NCBI GenBank assembly: GCA_001797275.1
Contig: MGOY01000037.1
Location: 1-59,613 of the forward strand
Source: Clostridiales bacterium GWF2_38_85
GTDB lineage: Bacteria > Bacillota > Clostridia > Oscillospirales > CAG-382
DNA: 59,613 bases
Direction: 5' to 3'
In this document: in pieces, positions 36,874-46,229 of the stretch
How the letters are laid out: every line of letters begins with the position of its first letter
Numbering within the stretch: position 1 is the first letter of the stretch
The notes under the pieces: generated by a model
The model's database searches: none
What the model saw: the letters and a program-made list of their open reading frames with translations, nothing else
Told to the model about the DNA's origin: nothing
Made by a program: the position numbers and the translations under genes

Positions 36874-39276
36874 TTACAATTCAACAATTAAAATTTTACC
36901 TTTGCCTGGCTCAATTGTAAGCTTTAAAGTGTCAAGCCTTTCATACTCCTGAAAATGCTTAATTTCGGGGATGAAAGTGTTATATTTATCGGTATTTATT
37001 CCCTCAATTTTGAGATTTACATCGCAGATTTCCTGATTCCAGCCTGCGACAGCGACAACAAGGCGGCTCTCAAATTTGTATAACGAACAATATACATCTT
37101 TTTTATCACATTTAACAGGTATTTTATCGTTCCAGAAGCCGGTGAACTCGCTGTCCTGTAGCTTTTGCTCACGTATGAATTTCCACAGCTCAACCAACGC
37201 TTCGCCGCCTCTCGGATATCTTGCGGTGATGCCGAACAGCATACCACGGTATGGGTTGCCGTTGTTCTCAAGCATCTCACCGCTCAGCCCATATGGTGTT
37301 CCGCAAATTTCGACTAACCAGAAGTCAGGTCCCTTGTTGTAATCGAAGCATTCGCCGATCCAGAGTGTGTCGATATAGGGCATCAACTCCATGTACATGT
37401 TGGTATTGTTGCCGAAGCCGTTGCTATTGTTATAATGATTGCAGGTGTGTAGGTCGACAAGACATCCGCATTTTTCTTCGAGCAATGCTCGCGCGCGCTT
37501 CATTGTGTCGCGTTCGATAACGGTGTCGTCAATGTAGATACCGTCGATATCCTGCACCTCAAGCAGCCAACGCAGCCCCTCAACCCAGTAGTTTGCAAAT
37601 CTTGAGCGACCGTTCAGGTTGATTGAAGCATCCATACGGCTCTTCCATGCCGGAATGATGTCGGTGCCGATGTTTTCTGCGAACCACTTCAACCCTTCGC
37701 TGTTCCACTGGTAGGTTTCGGTGTCAGCAACAGGCTTCATAAATATCTCATCGCCCAGTGAGCGAAATGCCTGAAGCTCAACGGTGTGATCGCTCTGTTC
37801 ACGGATTGTATAATATACCTTTACGCCGATATCTTCTTTGTGAGCCGCATCAATTAAATCCTTCAGCTTTTTATTTTCAATAAAAGGATAATTTATATAT
37901 GGGTTATGTTCTGTGCAGTGGTGAACATTAATGTGTGTTGCGCCAACACTCTTTGCTTTCTCAATATTTCCGATGTCGCCACCATGGGTGTATCTGGTTG
38001 ACAGGCGGCTCTTCATGTCAAGCACCTTCAGTGGAGTAACAAGCAGGTTGAAGTCGAACCTTAGCACTTGGCTTGTCTTGACAGTGCGCTCACCGCTGTA
38101 TGCAATCATATCAACACCTGTGTCGGTGTTTTGCATCCTGATTCCGCCTTTACCGTTATTGGAGTAGCTGTCGGGCGGTGTGATGGTACGCTGCTTATAG
38201 TAGAGCAGAGGCAGTGGCGGGTAATAGTTCTCGCCTCTGAATTCACATCTGAGTCCGCCATTTATTCCACCCATCCAAAACCCGTTCTGGCGTTTCATTC
38301 TGTCCCATTTGAAATCGACCGCTTCGGGACGGTATCCGCCCGTGTGCCCGAGTCCCATGAAGTAGGTGCTGCATTCGTCTGTGTAGGGGATGGTAACCGA
38401 TATATCCTGAATATTAGCGGTTTCTTTTGCCGTTAACTCAAGCTCATATCCCATAAAACTGTCAAATTCGGCTGTCAACCTGCAACGGTAGTTGAAAATG
38501 CTGTTATCAGCTGTAGTTTCAATGATAACTTTTGCGGAGTTCTGGAGCAGTGTTTTAGTTTTGTAGTTACCAAACACAAGTATTTTATTGTCTTTGTGTA
38601 TAGTCAGCCTGAGCATATCGGTAACCTGTGTCCGTGTTTCGCTCAACTTTATGTTTTTGTCAAAGTAGGAGAAAATTGCTTTCGGCAGTCCGCTTTCGGA
38701 TAGAGTAACTTTTCTGCCGAGTACAGAAATTATACTGCCGTTGTAGTGTAGGTCGGTGTATTTACCGATGGGCTTGTCGAGTCCGGTTTTATTATATGTA
38801 TTCAGCCAACGCAATCTTGAAAATCGCCATGGTTCACTGTCACCGTGATCAACGAGAACCTCACCCGATACCTCAAGCTCGATTGACAGCGGAATTTCAG
38901 CTTGGCCGACTGTCAAAATCATCTCACCCTTGTAGACACCATCTGCTTTTTCGGGGATAAACAGCGATACCCAAAGTACCTGCGATCCGCCATCAACAAG
39001 CACAACCTTCTTTTCAAGGCTGTCGCCCAGCCAGTCGATACCGCTGAGATTTATGCAGAAGAAGTTATCGGCAGTAATAACCGAATCAGCACTCTTGAGA
39101 TCATTGTATTTAAATCCTATCTTACCTGACAGACCGTTGCCTGAGATTGCGACCTGAAACGCATAGTATTCGTTCGGGCTCGCTTTTCCGCGGAATGCGG
39201 TTTTGCCGCCAGAGAAATCATGACCCTTATTTATCTGTATGGGAGACAGCCTGTCGACAATGTCAACGTCTTTCAT
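36874..39276 (-). CDS. Glycoside hydrolase-like protein (DUF6067/GH123-like)
   Basis: 800 residues from ATG 39276, which has GAAAGGA 11 bases upstream; an earlier in-frame ATG at 39411 lies inside the promoter region. No signal peptide is seen, so it is likely cytoplasmic. An N-terminal beta-sandwich (to about 330) is followed by a TIM-barrel-like region. THINVHHCTEHNPYINYPFI and VQDIDGIYIDDTVIERDTM (acidic pair near 600) mark the putative active site. The C-terminus is another beta domain. The pattern resembles DUF6067 proteins related to GH123 beta-N-acetylgalactosaminidases. The substrate is unproven. Confidence 0.6.
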   Translation of the reverse strand: MKDVDIVDRLSPIQINKGHDFSGGKTAFRGKASPNEYYAFQVAISGNGLSGKIGFKYNDLKSADSVITADNFFCINLSGIDWLGDSLEKKVVLVDGGSQVLWVSLFIPEKADGVYKGEMILTVGQAEIPLSIELEVSGEVLVDHGDSEPWRFSRLRWLNTYNKTGLDKPIGKYTDLHYNGSIISVLGRKVTLSESGLPKAIFSYFDKNIKLSETRTQVTDMLRLTIHKDNKILVFGNYKTKTLLQNSAKVIIETTADNSIFNYRCRLTAEFDSFMGYELELTAKETANIQDISVTIPYTDECSTYFMGLGHTGGYRPEAVDFKWDRMKRQNGFWMGGINGGLRCEFRGENYYPPLPLLYYKQRTITPPDSYSNNGKGGIRMQNTDTGVDMIAYSGERTVKTSQVLRFDFNLLVTPLKVLDMKSRLSTRYTHGGDIGNIEKAKSVGATHINVHHCTEHNPYINYPFIENKKLKDLIDAAHKEDIGVKVYYTIREQSDHTVELQAFRSLGDEIFMKPVADTETYQWNSEGLKWFAENIGTDIIPAWKSRMDASINLNGRSRFANYWVEGLRWLLEVQDIDGIYIDDTVIERDTMKRARALLEEKCGCLVDLHTCNHYNNSNGFGNNTNMYMELMPYIDTLWIGECFDYNKGPDFWLVEICGTPYGLSGEMLENNGNPYRGMLFGITARYPRGGEALVELWKFIREQKLQDSEFTGFWNDKIPVKCDKKDVYCSLYKFESRLVVAVAGWNQEICDVNLKIEGINTDKYNTFIPEIKHFQEYERLDTLKLTIEPGKGKILIVEL

Positions 39277-39327
39277 GTTATGAATATCCTTTCGTGTATA
39301 AAAACGATAAATTATTAATTCAAGGTC

Positions 39328-39356
39328 AGTATAATCATAATTGAAACTGTTGTCAA
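39328..39356 (-). promoter_or_regulatory. Sigma-A promoter of the GH123-like gene
   Basis: Minus-strand TTGACA (39356-39351), 17-base spacer, TATACT (39333-39328), about 45 bases before the start at 39276. An interrupted palindrome TTGTCA-A-TGACAA at 39399-39411 lies further upstream and could bind a regulator. Confidence 0.7.
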
Positions 39357-39505
39357 TGAAATAAGAGAAATTTAAAGGTTGTTGACAATAAAAAAGATTT
39401 GTCAATGACAAATTCAGATAACCATTGCTTTATACTCCAAATTAAAAGTAGAATAGAAGTACAATATAATTTTGAAATTCGAATATAACAGAAAAGAGGT
39501 CTGAG

Positions 39506-40456
39506 ATGAAAGGCAAATGCATAAAATGCGGGGCAGTGTTGAGTGACGGAGCTGTCTTCTGCACCAATTGCGGAACTCCGGTTGATACTTCACAAAACAA
39601 TCAGCCGTCAAAACTTGCTTCGGTTACAGCGAATGTTATAAACAAAGCTTCGAACAGTAATATAAACGCATCAAAATTCGCAGGTGAAACAGCACTTGGC
39701 GGTAGCGGTATCATAGGTGGCAGCAACATTCTGTCCACATTAAACCCGATTAAGCTGATTATCAGTGAGGCTATAAGGTATATCCGCTCGATTATATCTT
39801 CCTTCAAGGACATAAAAAAGCTGATTCCGGCAATAGTGCTTGCAGTCGTCTGGGTTGTATTGCTTCTGCTGCCCAGACTGGGATTAAATCCACTGCCGGT
39901 GCAGATTTTATCATTTATAACCTTTACGCAGGGCGGCATCAGCAACAATGTGTTCCGCATGCTCGGGGGTATTGTCGGGAAGGGGTTGTTTGCGTACCTT
40001 GTAACAGCGATTGTAACGCCACTATTTAGAGGTCAGAACCCTTTCAAGACAATAGTAGGCGGTTTTAAAAGCACAATCGACAGTTACAAGAACATCGCTT
40101 CGAATATAGCCCCTTTGCTTGCAGGTGCAAGCGCTGCTTTGATTTTCTATAACTTCATGGCAGGTTATGCTTCGCTTTGGAAGAGCATGGCGGCTGTAAC
40201 AGCAGTATTCTTGACCTTGCGTGCGACCGGCTCAAACGGGTTTGTAACCCGTCTTTTAAATTCGCTATTCAACAGAAAATCCAATAAAATCGACGTCAGA
40301 AGTATTATTGCAGGGATGAGTGCAGGCTTTATGCTTGCCATTCCGCTGTCTGCAATCCCCTTTGTTTACATATGCTATTCGCTGGGTGCGTTTATGATGA
40401 TCACAGCGGTGGTATTGCTTGTTGTCAATCAATCAAAGAAGGGGGCGGCAAAGTAA
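39506..40456 (+). CDS. Zinc-ribbon multi-pass membrane protein
   Basis: 316 residues. The N-terminal zinc ribbon (CIKCGAVLSDGAVFCTNCG, residues 5-23) is followed by a flexible linker to about 80. At least five hydrophobic segments follow (about 108-125, 130-148, 152-172, 205-235, 270-310). GAGG precedes the ATG at 39506. Its stop overlaps the next gene's start (TAATG at 40454-40458), so the two proteins are made together. I do not recognise a characterised family. A membrane scaffold or transporter-like partner for the giant protein is only a guess. Confidence 0.65.
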   Translation: MKGKCIKCGAVLSDGAVFCTNCGTPVDTSQNNQPSKLASVTANVINKASNSNINASKFAGETALGGSGIIGGSNILSTLNPIKLIISEAIRYIRSIISSFKDIKKLIPAIVLAVVWVVLLLLPRLGLNPLPVQILSFITFTQGGISNNVFRMLGGIVGKGLFAYLVTAIVTPLFRGQNPFKTIVGGFKSTIDSYKNIASNIAPLLAGASAALIFYNFMAGYASLWKSMAAVTAVFLTLRATGSNGFVTRLLNSLFNRKSNKIDVRSIIAGMSAGFMLAIPLSAIPFVYICYSLGAFMMITAVVLLVVNQSKKGAAK

Positions 40457-43400
40457 TGAAAAGAAGGATTTTTGCTATGATTGTTCTGACAATGATGCTG
40501 ACCTCACTGATTGCGATGACGGTTTCAGCGGCATTTGTCTGGGAGCCATGGCAGGAGGAAATAGATGCAGCTGTCGGCTTCGAGTGGGTATTGGTTGATG
40601 TGCTTGATTACGATATATCAAATGATGATTATTTTGATACAAGCAACACATACAGCCGCAACAACTTTTCGTTTTCATTTACTGCTGATGATTGCAGCGC
40701 TTCATCTGCTATAACCTTTAGCGTCCCGCCCTCAAGCTTTAAAGGTGGCGAAATAATTAAGATAGATGTTACAAACACTCTCATTTCAAAATACCGCGAA
40801 GGTGACGGTTCGTACAACTACAGCTCAAACGCAAAGGTTATGATGGGTGAATATGATCTTTCACCCGCTACTCCGTCAACTACAACCAGAACCTTTGAAC
40901 CTGAGGACGGAATATCAGGTCTTGGTGTCGGAGGTATGTATAACGAAGCAACTGAAGCTTCCGCAACACTGGTTGCTATTGCAGCATACGGAAAAAACAA
41001 GGGTGATAAAATCGGTATTCATCTGTATGGTCTGGGCTGCGGTCTTATGCAGACTACCTATGTTTACGAATGGAAGAATACAGAAGGAGATAGATGGGTG
41101 CTTCTGAAAACCGAAGAATACAATATTGATGATTATGTCAGTGCAATGAATGTCGACCATATGGTTGATGGTCAGCATGTTATCAGAACACATACACATT
41201 TCTATACCGAAGGCAGAATTATTGATACCCAGACCTGGAATATCGATGGTAGCGAAAGATATATCGAGGTTGAGTTTACTTGGGGTACACCTCCGAATGT
41301 TATTGTTGTAGGAAAGGAAAACGAAGTTAAAATTTTTTACAGCGTAAGCTTTTCCGCTAACAGTGTAATTAGTGCAGACGGTGCACATGCGCAGATAACA
41401 ATGCGTGCTGATGGTCCGAGCGACGATGGTTATACGCATGATGACACCTATCATTCCTTTGATTTTATCGGTGAAAATACTGGCACAGGCTTGTCGATCG
41501 ACAAGGATATGACCTCACTTTCAGATACAGCTTCGCCAAACGGGAATGTTGCAAAGCCAAAGGTTATGGTTGAAGGCGCTGTTATGAAAATATATGTTGA
41601 AGGCGGTCTGTATGGAGGAGGAGTTATCTATACATACGGATTCGCACCAAAAGGCACCCCGATCTGTGATGTCAGTATTGGCGATACAAGCACTGTAATT
41701 TCCGGGGGTGCAGATATTGTAATCAACACAAATGCTACAAACAGTGCGGGAGAAACTGGTGTCAGTGTGCCTGCATTGATAGCTGTCGGTGCGTTGAGTG
41801 TTGCAGCTGCACTCGGTGCTGCCGGAGCATCCGGCGGCGGTACGAACGGAGAAAATAACGAAGAAGATAAAAACGGTAAACGTTATAAAATGTACATCAG
41901 AAAGGATTTCGGCGATTCGATCAGATATAACAAGCCGGGTGTTACGGTTTATGCTCGAATGGTAGAGATATCAAAAGAAGGCGAAGAAACCGACCGTTTC
42001 GACCTGACGCAGAATATCGAAATTTTCTCGGGCAGCAACGCGCTTAAGGTCAGAGATACAACAATTGCAGGTAACTATATGGGAGCGATTGTCGAAGCTG
42101 AATCCATGTCGAATACGGATAATCCGACTGACGGGATTGTCAGCTTCAAATTCACAGGTGAGGGCGGCAGCTTCCAGGACAACGTCAAGTTCAGGCTTGT
42201 CGGCGATCCTTATATTAAATTCGATGAACAGGGCGATTACCTGAGTATGACGGTCAACATGATTGAAGGCGACGACGGTGAGTATATTGTACCGTTCACG
42301 CTGGTTGATTTCATGGAGGTACCGAAGGTTGAATTGAAGCTTCAGGACGAAAGCCCATTCGATGCCGAGCTTGAGAAGGTTGACGATTTCCATTACAAAG
42401 CAAAGCTCAGAAACACAAGTACAAAATCCGAGAAACCCAATGATCGCAGTAAAACCTTCAGTGTTGAGGTTATGGCGGAATCCGAGCATGACTACAAGTC
42501 GGACTATTTCAATGCGATTATTTATCCCGAAGGAATCACTGTTTCTGTCATAAGATTCGACGATAACGACTATGCACAGATTGGTGCATACGAGGATAAA
42601 GAACGCGAAGAGGGTGGCGAGGTTGTCATGGCAACCAGCTTCAAACTCGAACTGGCTGTCAGTACGGTTGATGCGAACGACAGAATAAAGGCTGAGCTTG
42701 TAGATTTGTCAAAGCTCGATGTGAAGTTCGATAAATTAAAGGGCACCGATACAAGGGCGGAAAACCTTGCGACTGTGTTCAAGTATGAGATAGAACCGAC
42801 CAACAATGCAGGCATCTACAAATTTCAACCAAAAATGCAGATACCCGAAGGCGATTCAAAGCATTATCTGACCTTCCCGATATCCTGCGAATATCAGAAT
42901 AAACCCTATAACCTTGATTTGCCTGTAAGACTTATAGGTGAACCTTTCAATGAGATGAAAGCGAAGAAGGAAGAGCTTGACCTGTTGTTAAAACGCATAA
43001 GGAAATATATGCCGCCTGAGGATTGGAGCAGCGTAATTAATAATATCAAAGAAAATTATGACCGTATGTCTCCAAAAGAAATCAGACTGTTAAACAGGAG
43101 TCTTTATGAAATAACCGCCCGTACACTTTATGATGAATCACAGGCTAACATCAACTATGCTGAAACGCTGGATTGGGTTATCTGGGGACTTGAATGGGTT
43201 AAATGGGTTGGAGATCAAGCATTCTCATATGTTGCGGCTGCATACACAGGTCCGGTTGGAGAAGCATTGCTGACTCCGACGAAAGAAATTATGGTTCAGC
43301 TTATCGCTGAAAACATCTGGTATCGCGAAGGCATAACGAGTCCTGCCGATAAACTCAGGGGTGTTAATACAAGCCTGATGGCGATGATGGAAAATATGCT

Positions 43401-44001
43401 GATGACTCAGATTGATAAGGATACGAGTCTGAAGAAGGTGGGAATGATTCTTGCAAGCTTCACGGTTATAAAAATAGTCAATCACTACTTCAATGATATC
43501 GGCTCCGACGGAAAACCAATCGGATTCTATGATGCGATTCTCGCCGGTCTCGGAGACCTGACCGTCAACGCGTTCAAAATGATTGTTTCCAATAAGTTTG
43601 AAGAGATGGCAAACAACCCGAAAGCAAAGGAATACTTCCAGAAGTATGTCGGAGAGTGGCTGAAGAAGTTTCTGGATGCCAATGCTGCCGGCTGGCGCGG
43701 AAAAGATGGGTTTGATCTTGTGAAAAAGTACGTCGAGGAGACCTTCGGACTGATTGCAGCAAAGGCTTATACCAAGGCAACACAGATTGAGCTTGAAGAA
43801 AAACCGGGCAGTTTGATTGTCAAGATCAATGTCTGGGATTATCCGGGCAGACCTAATGACAGCATAATAGTTGCTATTGATGTAATGAATGTTAAAGAAC
43901 AGATATTTGATTATATGTTTGACATGATTTTCGGCAGCTTCCCGTTCACATCAGCACCGCTGAATCCACCTGCAGATCCACCGTTTATAATGCAGAGCTA
44001 A
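40456..44001 (+). CDS. Giant secreted/membrane protein of unknown function
   Basis: 1181 residues from ATG 40456 (MKRRIFAMIVLTMMLTSLIA, signal peptide to ~25). Residues 30-420 are beta-rich with no known motif. A hydrophobic Ala/Gly segment (PALIAVGALSVAAALGAAGA, about 434-454) and a Gly/Asn/Glu linker follow. Residues 475-850 hold repeated Ig-like strands. Residues 850-1181 are mostly helical (EELDLLLKRIRKYMPPEDW; DWVIWGLEWVKWVGDQAFSY). No enzymatic signature is seen. It is translationally coupled to the zinc-ribbon protein, which points to a two-component surface complex. Function not recognised. Confidence 0.6.
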   Translation: MKRRIFAMIVLTMMLTSLIAMTVSAAFVWEPWQEEIDAAVGFEWVLVDVLDYDISNDDYFDTSNTYSRNNFSFSFTADDCSASSAITFSVPPSSFKGGEIIKIDVTNTLISKYREGDGSYNYSSNAKVMMGEYDLSPATPSTTTRTFEPEDGISGLGVGGMYNEATEASATLVAIAAYGKNKGDKIGIHLYGLGCGLMQTTYVYEWKNTEGDRWVLLKTEEYNIDDYVSAMNVDHMVDGQHVIRTHTHFYTEGRIIDTQTWNIDGSERYIEVEFTWGTPPNVIVVGKENEVKIFYSVSFSANSVISADGAHAQITMRADGPSDDGYTHDDTYHSFDFIGENTGTGLSIDKDMTSLSDTASPNGNVAKPKVMVEGAVMKIYVEGGLYGGGVIYTYGFAPKGTPICDVSIGDTSTVISGGADIVINTNATNSAGETGVSVPALIAVGALSVAAALGAAGASGGGTNGENNEEDKNGKRYKMYIRKDFGDSIRYNKPGVTVYARMVEISKEGEETDRFDLTQNIEIFSGSNALKVRDTTIAGNYMGAIVEAESMSNTDNPTDGIVSFKFTGEGGSFQDNVKFRLVGDPYIKFDEQGDYLSMTVNMIEGDDGEYIVPFTLVDFMEVPKVELKLQDESPFDAELEKVDDFHYKAKLRNTSTKSEKPNDRSKTFSVEVMAESEHDYKSDYFNAIIYPEGITVSVIRFDDNDYAQIGAYEDKEREEGGEVVMATSFKLELAVSTVDANDRIKAELVDLSKLDVKFDKLKGTDTRAENLATVFKYEIEPTNNAGIYKFQPKMQIPEGDSKHYLTFPISCEYQNKPYNLDLPVRLIGEPFNEMKAKKEELDLLLKRIRKYMPPEDWSSVINNIKENYDRMSPKEIRLLNRSLYEITARTLYDESQANINYAETLDWVIWGLEWVKWVGDQAFSYVAAAYTGPVGEALLTPTKEIMVQLIAENIWYREGITSPADKLRGVNTSLMAMMENMLMTQIDKDTSLKKVGMILASFTVIKIVNHYFNDIGSDGKPIGFYDAILAGLGDLTVNAFKMIVSNKFEEMANNPKAKEYFQKYVGEWLKKFLDANAAGWRGKDGFDLVKKYVEETFGLIAAKAYTKATQIELEEKPGSLIVKINVWDYPGRPNDSIIVAIDVMNVKEQIFDYMFDMIFGSFPFTSAPLNPPADPPFIMQS

Positions 44002-44036
44002 AAAACTTCCCCTTCAGCTTTTCGGCTGAAGGGGAA
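44001..44036. terminator. Bidirectional terminator
   Basis: TTCCCCTTCAGC/GCTGAAGGGGAA stem of 12 bp. In the minus sense it is followed by GTTTTTTAG. It serves the giant-protein gene and the convergent DUF4434 gene. Confidence 0.88.
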
Positions 44037-44049
44037 TAATTTATTGCTA

Positions 44050-45030
44050 TTAAAACTTTTTGAACATATCCGGATGGTGCTTTGAGAGCCATTCGGTGTA
44101 TTCCTTGTAGTATCTTGCAGCTTCACCATAACCGGTGAAGGCGATGCTGTCGGGGTTGCTGAACAAACCTTCGAATATAAATACAAGAATTTTGTCAACA
44201 TAAGGTGAAACAGCTCTCAGCTGCCTTTCAAGACGCTCAAAGGTTGCGGGGATTAGTGGGGTTTCCTTAACATTGTCTTTGCCTTCCCAGTCGAAGGTCT
44301 CGACATCAGCCCAAAGCTTTCTCTGAGGAACCTTGTCATGTGCTTTTCTGAGTATTTCGAAGGATTTTTCACTTTGGTCTGTATCCATCGCAAAGCATCC
44401 GACTGTGTCCTGATACGCAATTATATCAACATCCAGCTTATCAAGCTGCGAGAGAAACTTATCGTCGCAAACAGCATTCTTTGTCCCGTAGGGAGCGGTA
44501 AGGAATTTTGCGTTTGGTGTCAAAGTTCTTGCGAAAGCCGAGCTTTCGTTTATGTAACGGATGAAATGCTCATCGAAATATGGGCCGATGTAAGCTTCCC
44601 ATGCCCAATACCAGCCATAGAAGCTCTTGTGGTGACCGTATCTTGCGACGATCTCTTCGCAAATCATGTTTCTGCCCTTGACCGACTCCGGTAAGAAAAC
44701 TTCATCAAAGGTGAAATTCTTGAAATAATCATTGGTCATGAATATCTTCATACCGTATTTGTCAGCTGCTTTGAAAACCAGCTCCATCGGATCATCAACC
44801 GCCATCTGTACCTTCGACAACAGCTTGGAATCATAAATGCAACGCCCGCCGATTGCTACATTACACATAATTATGTATTCCTGACCGAGCAGTGCCATAT
44901 CTCTGATTATTGCGTCCCATTGTTCCGCATTATATTTCATGCAGGCATCATTCCAGTAAAAATGCCTTTTGTCGTCCCAATAGACCGAAAACCAGCTGCC
45001 CTCAATGGGCTTTATCGGATAATTGCTCAT
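44050..45030 (-). CDS. DUF4434-like TIM-barrel protein
   Basis: 326 residues from ATG 45030; AAAGGAG is 7 bases upstream, whereas the ATG at 45036 almost touches it. No signal peptide. The order EGSWFSVYWDD, LLGQEYIIMC, FYGWYWAWEAYIGPYFDE and KLWADVETFDW matches DUF4434 proteins, a glycosidase-like TIM barrel. Glu in WEAY and the Asp/Glu pair in WADVETF are candidate catalytic residues. With the GH123-like protein it suggests intracellular handling of imported glycans. Substrate unknown. Confidence 0.65.
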   Translation of the reverse strand: MSNYPIKPIEGSWFSVYWDDKRHFYWNDACMKYNAEQWDAIIRDMALLGQEYIIMCNVAIGGRCIYDSKLLSKVQMAVDDPMELVFKAADKYGMKIFMTNDYFKNFTFDEVFLPESVKGRNMICEEIVARYGHHKSFYGWYWAWEAYIGPYFDEHFIRYINESSAFARTLTPNAKFLTAPYGTKNAVCDDKFLSQLDKLDVDIIAYQDTVGCFAMDTDQSEKSFEILRKAHDKVPQRKLWADVETFDWEGKDNVKETPLIPATFERLERQLRAVSPYVDKILVFIFEGLFSNPDSIAFTGYGEAARYYKEYTEWLSKHHPDMFKKF

Positions 45031-45200
45031 AAACATTCTCCTTTTCAGCCATATAATATTGTATATACAGTATATAACGACAAAAATAAAAATTCAAGAT
45101 TGAAATGATAATATTCTTGCTTTTAAAACAATTTTGTTTAGCAGAATAGTTTAACAGAATATTTACAGATGGTTAAATTTAAAATCTGTAAATTTTCATC

Positions 45201-45230
45201 TTGACAAAACTGATTTGCATATTGTATAAT
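45201..45230 (+). promoter_or_regulatory. Sigma-A promoter of znuACB-zur
   Basis: TTGACA (45201-45206), 18-base spacer, TATAAT (45225-45230). The operator follows immediately. Confidence 0.85.
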
Positions 45231-45232
45231 GC

Positions 45233-45265
45233 AAATGCAAATGCAAATGGGTTGCATTTGCATTT
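45233..45265. promoter_or_regulatory. Zur-type operator
   Basis: Perfect 14-bp inverted repeat: AAATGCAAATGCAA (45233-45246), spacer ATGGG, TTGCATTTGCATTT (45252-45265). An extra ATGCAA unit overlaps the -10 box, and GATTTGCAT occurs in the promoter spacer. The position over the transcription start is ideal for repression by the Fur-family protein at the operon's end. Confidence 0.8.
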
Positions 45266-45298
45266 AAGGATCATGTAAACATAAGGATGGGGATATCA

Positions 45299-46162
45299 AT
45301 GAAAAAAAATCTAAGTATTATTTTAAGCATTTTAGCTGTTTTGATGTTGTTCGCAGGCTGTAACATCAACAATAATACCGAAAGCGGCAGTGATAAAATT
45401 ATTGTTGCGGTTTCGATTGTGCCGGAACAGACCTTTGTAGAAGCAGTTTGCGGTAATCTGGTTGACATCGTAACCATCGTCCCGCCAGGAAGCAGTCCTG
45501 AAACCTATGAACCGTCACCCAAGGAAATGCTTGAATTCAATCAAGCAGAAATTTATTTCTCAGTCGGCGTGGAGATTGAAGAAGCAAGTATTATGCCCAA
45601 TGTAGGTGATAAAAAGGTTGTAGCTCTTGCAGACGAGGTTGCAAAGGTTTATGATAATATCAGTTTTGAGAGTGGCGGCAGAGATCCGCATATCTGGCTC
45701 TCACCTAAACGTGTAAAGGTAATGATAAATGTAATTGCTGAGGAAATGGGTAAGCTTGATCCGGATAATAAAACAAAATACGCAGAAAACGCGCAAGCAT
45801 ACATAGAAAAGTTAAATGAGCTTGACCTTGAAATCAAAAATGCACTTGATGGTGTACAGAATCGTAAATTTATCGTTTTTCACCCTGCGTTCGGATATCT
45901 TGCAGCCGATTACGGCCTGACAATGTATTCGCTTGAAGAAGAAGGCAAGGAAGCAACCGCACAGCACCTTCAGGAAATGATTGATTTAGCGAAGGCAGAA
46001 AACATTAAGGTTATCTTCTACCAGGAGGAAATCGACAGCAATCAGTCAAAAGCATTTGCTGAAGAACTTGGTGGCAAGACAATTCAATTGGCACCACTTG
46101 CAGCAAATTACATCGAAAACCTTGAAGCTATGGCAAGTACAATAGCGGAAGCCATGGAATAA
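45299..46162 (+). CDS. znuA: Zinc ABC transporter, substrate-binding lipoprotein
   Basis: 287 residues from ATG 45299; the ATG at 45287 lies inside the ribosome binding site AAGGATGGGG. The lipobox LLFAGC gives Cys near 22. It is a cluster A-I (ZnuA/TroA) protein. Metal-ligand regions are DPHIW (His), FHPAFGYL (His) and YQEEIDSNQ (acidic). The usual first ligand His (PHxYEP) is Glu here (PETYEP). The His-rich loop of some ZnuA proteins is absent. It captures Zn(II), possibly Mn(II), outside the cell and delivers it to ZnuB. It is first in the operon, directly behind the operator. Confidence 0.9.
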   Translation: MKKNLSIILSILAVLMLFAGCNINNNTESGSDKIIVAVSIVPEQTFVEAVCGNLVDIVTIVPPGSSPETYEPSPKEMLEFNQAEIYFSVGVEIEEASIMPNVGDKKVVALADEVAKVYDNISFESGGRDPHIWLSPKRVKVMINVIAEEMGKLDPDNKTKYAENAQAYIEKLNELDLEIKNALDGVQNRKFIVFHPAFGYLAADYGLTMYSLEEEGKEATAQHLQEMIDLAKAENIKVIFYQEEIDSNQSKAFAEELGGKTIQLAPLAANYIENLEAMASTIAEAME

Positions 46163-46229
46163 ATATAAAAATTTTAATTGCGAGTTTTTATCATTATAAA
46201 GTTAAAAGTAAATACGAATGGAATATTGA

